A stretch of 6,169 nucleotides of DNA from Nitriliruptoraceae bacterium. Lineage in GTDB: Bacteria; Actinomycetota; Nitriliruptoria; Nitriliruptorales; Nitriliruptoraceae. The notes under the pieces are model-generated. The model had not been told where the DNA came from. It did not search any database and saw only the letters and a program-made list of their open reading frames with translations. The translations under genes were made by a program, and so were the position numbers. This document shows, in pieces, positions 5,436-6,169 of the stretch. Numbering within the stretch: the first letter of the stretch is position 1; the number at the start of each line of letters is the position of its first letter. The stretch lies in NCBI GenBank assembly GCA_007120565.1, contig SKNK01000336.1, positions 1-6,169 on the forward strand, given 5' to 3'.

Positions 5436-6169
5436 ATGGACTTCAAGGTCCTCGGGCCGTTGGAGGTCCAACAGGACGGCATGCCCGTAGCCATCGGGAG
5501 CCGGATGCAGCGGCGTCTCCTGGCCCTGCTACTCGTTCACGCTGGCTCCTCCGTCCGATCTGAGCTGGCGATCGAGGTCCTCTGGGAGGGCGACCCGCCC
5601 CCGAGTGCCTCAGCCGGCCTCCAGACCTACGTGTCTCGGCTGAGGCGTCTTCTCTCCGACGAGACGGCGATCACCTCGGATGCCAACGGCTACCGCCTCC
5701 AGGTCGAGGGAGCCGACATCGACGCTCGGCGTTTCGAGCGTCTCGTCGCGACGGCTCGCGAACAGCTACCGAACGACCCAACGACCGCGGTCGCCCGGTT
5801 CACCGAGGCGCTCGACCTGTGGCGTGGACCGGCCTACGCCGAGTTCGCCGACGAGGGGTTCGCGCAGGCAGAAGCGGTTCGACTCGAGGAGCTCCGATCC
5901 GCTGCGATCGAGGAGACGTTCGCGGCGCGTCTCGCGATCGACGATCCGGGGCTCATCCCGGACCTCGAAGCGTTCACCACCGCCAACCCCCTCCGCGAAC
6001 GGCCGCACCTGCACCTCATGACCGCCCTCGACCGGGCCGGTCGCCCGAGCGAGGCCCTCGAGGTCTTCCACCGGCTGCGTGAGAAGCTGGCCGACGAGCT
6101 CGGTCTCGAACCCTCTGCGGTGTTGCAGCAACGCCAGACCGAGATCCTGCGACGGGGTTCGACCCCCGC
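5436..6169 (+). CDS. SARP/AfsR-family transcriptional activator (OmpR-type wHTH + BTAD), 3' end outside the window
   Basis: The frame from ATG 5436-5438 stays open to the window end, giving 244 residues plus two bases. Residues 1 to about 92 form an OmpR/PhoB-type winged-helix DNA-binding domain: FKVLGPLEV (3-11), QRRLLALLLVHAGSSV (25-40), LAIEVLW (44-50), the recognition-helix region LQTYVSRLRRLL (62-73) and NGYRLQV (84-90). Residues about 97-240 form the BTAD helical repeat domain: DARRFERLV (96-104), ALDLWRGPAYAEF (125-137), NPLRERPHLHLMTALDRAGR (184-203), ALEVFHRLREKLADELGLEP (207-226). Such proteins activate specialised-metabolism and other clusters. If it ends soon it is a small SARP (about 260-280 aa); if it continues it could be AfsR-like, with ATPase and TPR domains. 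GGAGG (5427-5431) lies only four bases from the ATG. It is divergent from the methyltransferase operon, its likely target (inference). Confidence 0.9.
   Translation, partial: MDFKVLGPLEVQQDGMPVAIGSRMQRRLLALLLVHAGSSVRSELAIEVLWEGDPPPSASAGLQTYVSRLRRLLSDETAITSDANGYRLQVEGADIDARRFERLVATAREQLPNDPTTAVARFTEALDLWRGPAYAEFADEGFAQAEAVRLEELRSAAIEETFAARLAIDDPGLIPDLEAFTTANPLRERPHLHLMTALDRAGRPSEALEVFHRLREKLADELGLEPSAVLQQRQTEILRRGSTP

Noticed and set aside
1..6169. CRISPR arrays, tRNA/rRNA genes, insertion sequences, U-tract terminators
   Set aside because: I looked on both strands and saw no repeat-spacer pattern, cloverleaf or rRNA sequence, no transposase, and no stem followed by a T-run.

Overview
This is high-GC DNA (about 70 % by eye) with strongly GC-biased third codon positions and GGAGG-type ribosome binding sites. 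It also carries a regulator of the SARP/AfsR (BTAD) type and a methyltransferase resembling Mycobacterium Rv2258c. Together these point to an actinobacterium. I cannot name the genus. A deep-branching, non-Streptomyces lineage is possible, but that is a guess.

Layout. Positions 1 to about 85 are an AT-richer segment (about 41 % GC) that does not match the rest. It abruptly ends a minus-strand threonyl-tRNA synthetase gene (thrS, 64-996), which keeps its TGS and editing domains but loses the catalytic core. Positions 997-1416 hold no long gene but contain a structured thrS leader. It has a possible Thr-rich 48-residue leader ORF with a good Shine-Dalgarno, a nested hairpin around that ORF's stop codon, and an 8-bp hairpin two bases upstream of the thrS Shine-Dalgarno. 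A small two-helix membrane protein (1417-1797, plus) follows.

The centre (1785-5242, minus) is a four-gene cluster, in transcription order: Rv2258c-like SAM methyltransferase, NTF2/SnoaL-like small protein, APH/choline-kinase-like phosphotransferase, and UbiE-type SAM methyltransferase. Two of the three junctions are 4-bp ATGA/GTGA overlaps. The third is an 82-bp gap containing a hairpin. The last gene overlaps the membrane-protein gene tail to tail by 13 bp.

Divergent from this cluster across 193 bp is a SARP-type activator (5436 to the window end, incomplete). It has a convincing promoter (TTGTCG-17-TACCGT), and the intergenic region contains 11-bp-spaced TTGCG repeats like those SARPs recognise. 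The most economical reading (inference) is a regulator-controlled cassette of small-molecule tailoring or modifying enzymes: two methylations, one phosphorylation and one NTF2-fold protein. The window shows no core biosynthetic gene, so the substrate is unknown. The two points most worth checking are the possible Thr-peptide control of thrS and this SARP-linked cassette.
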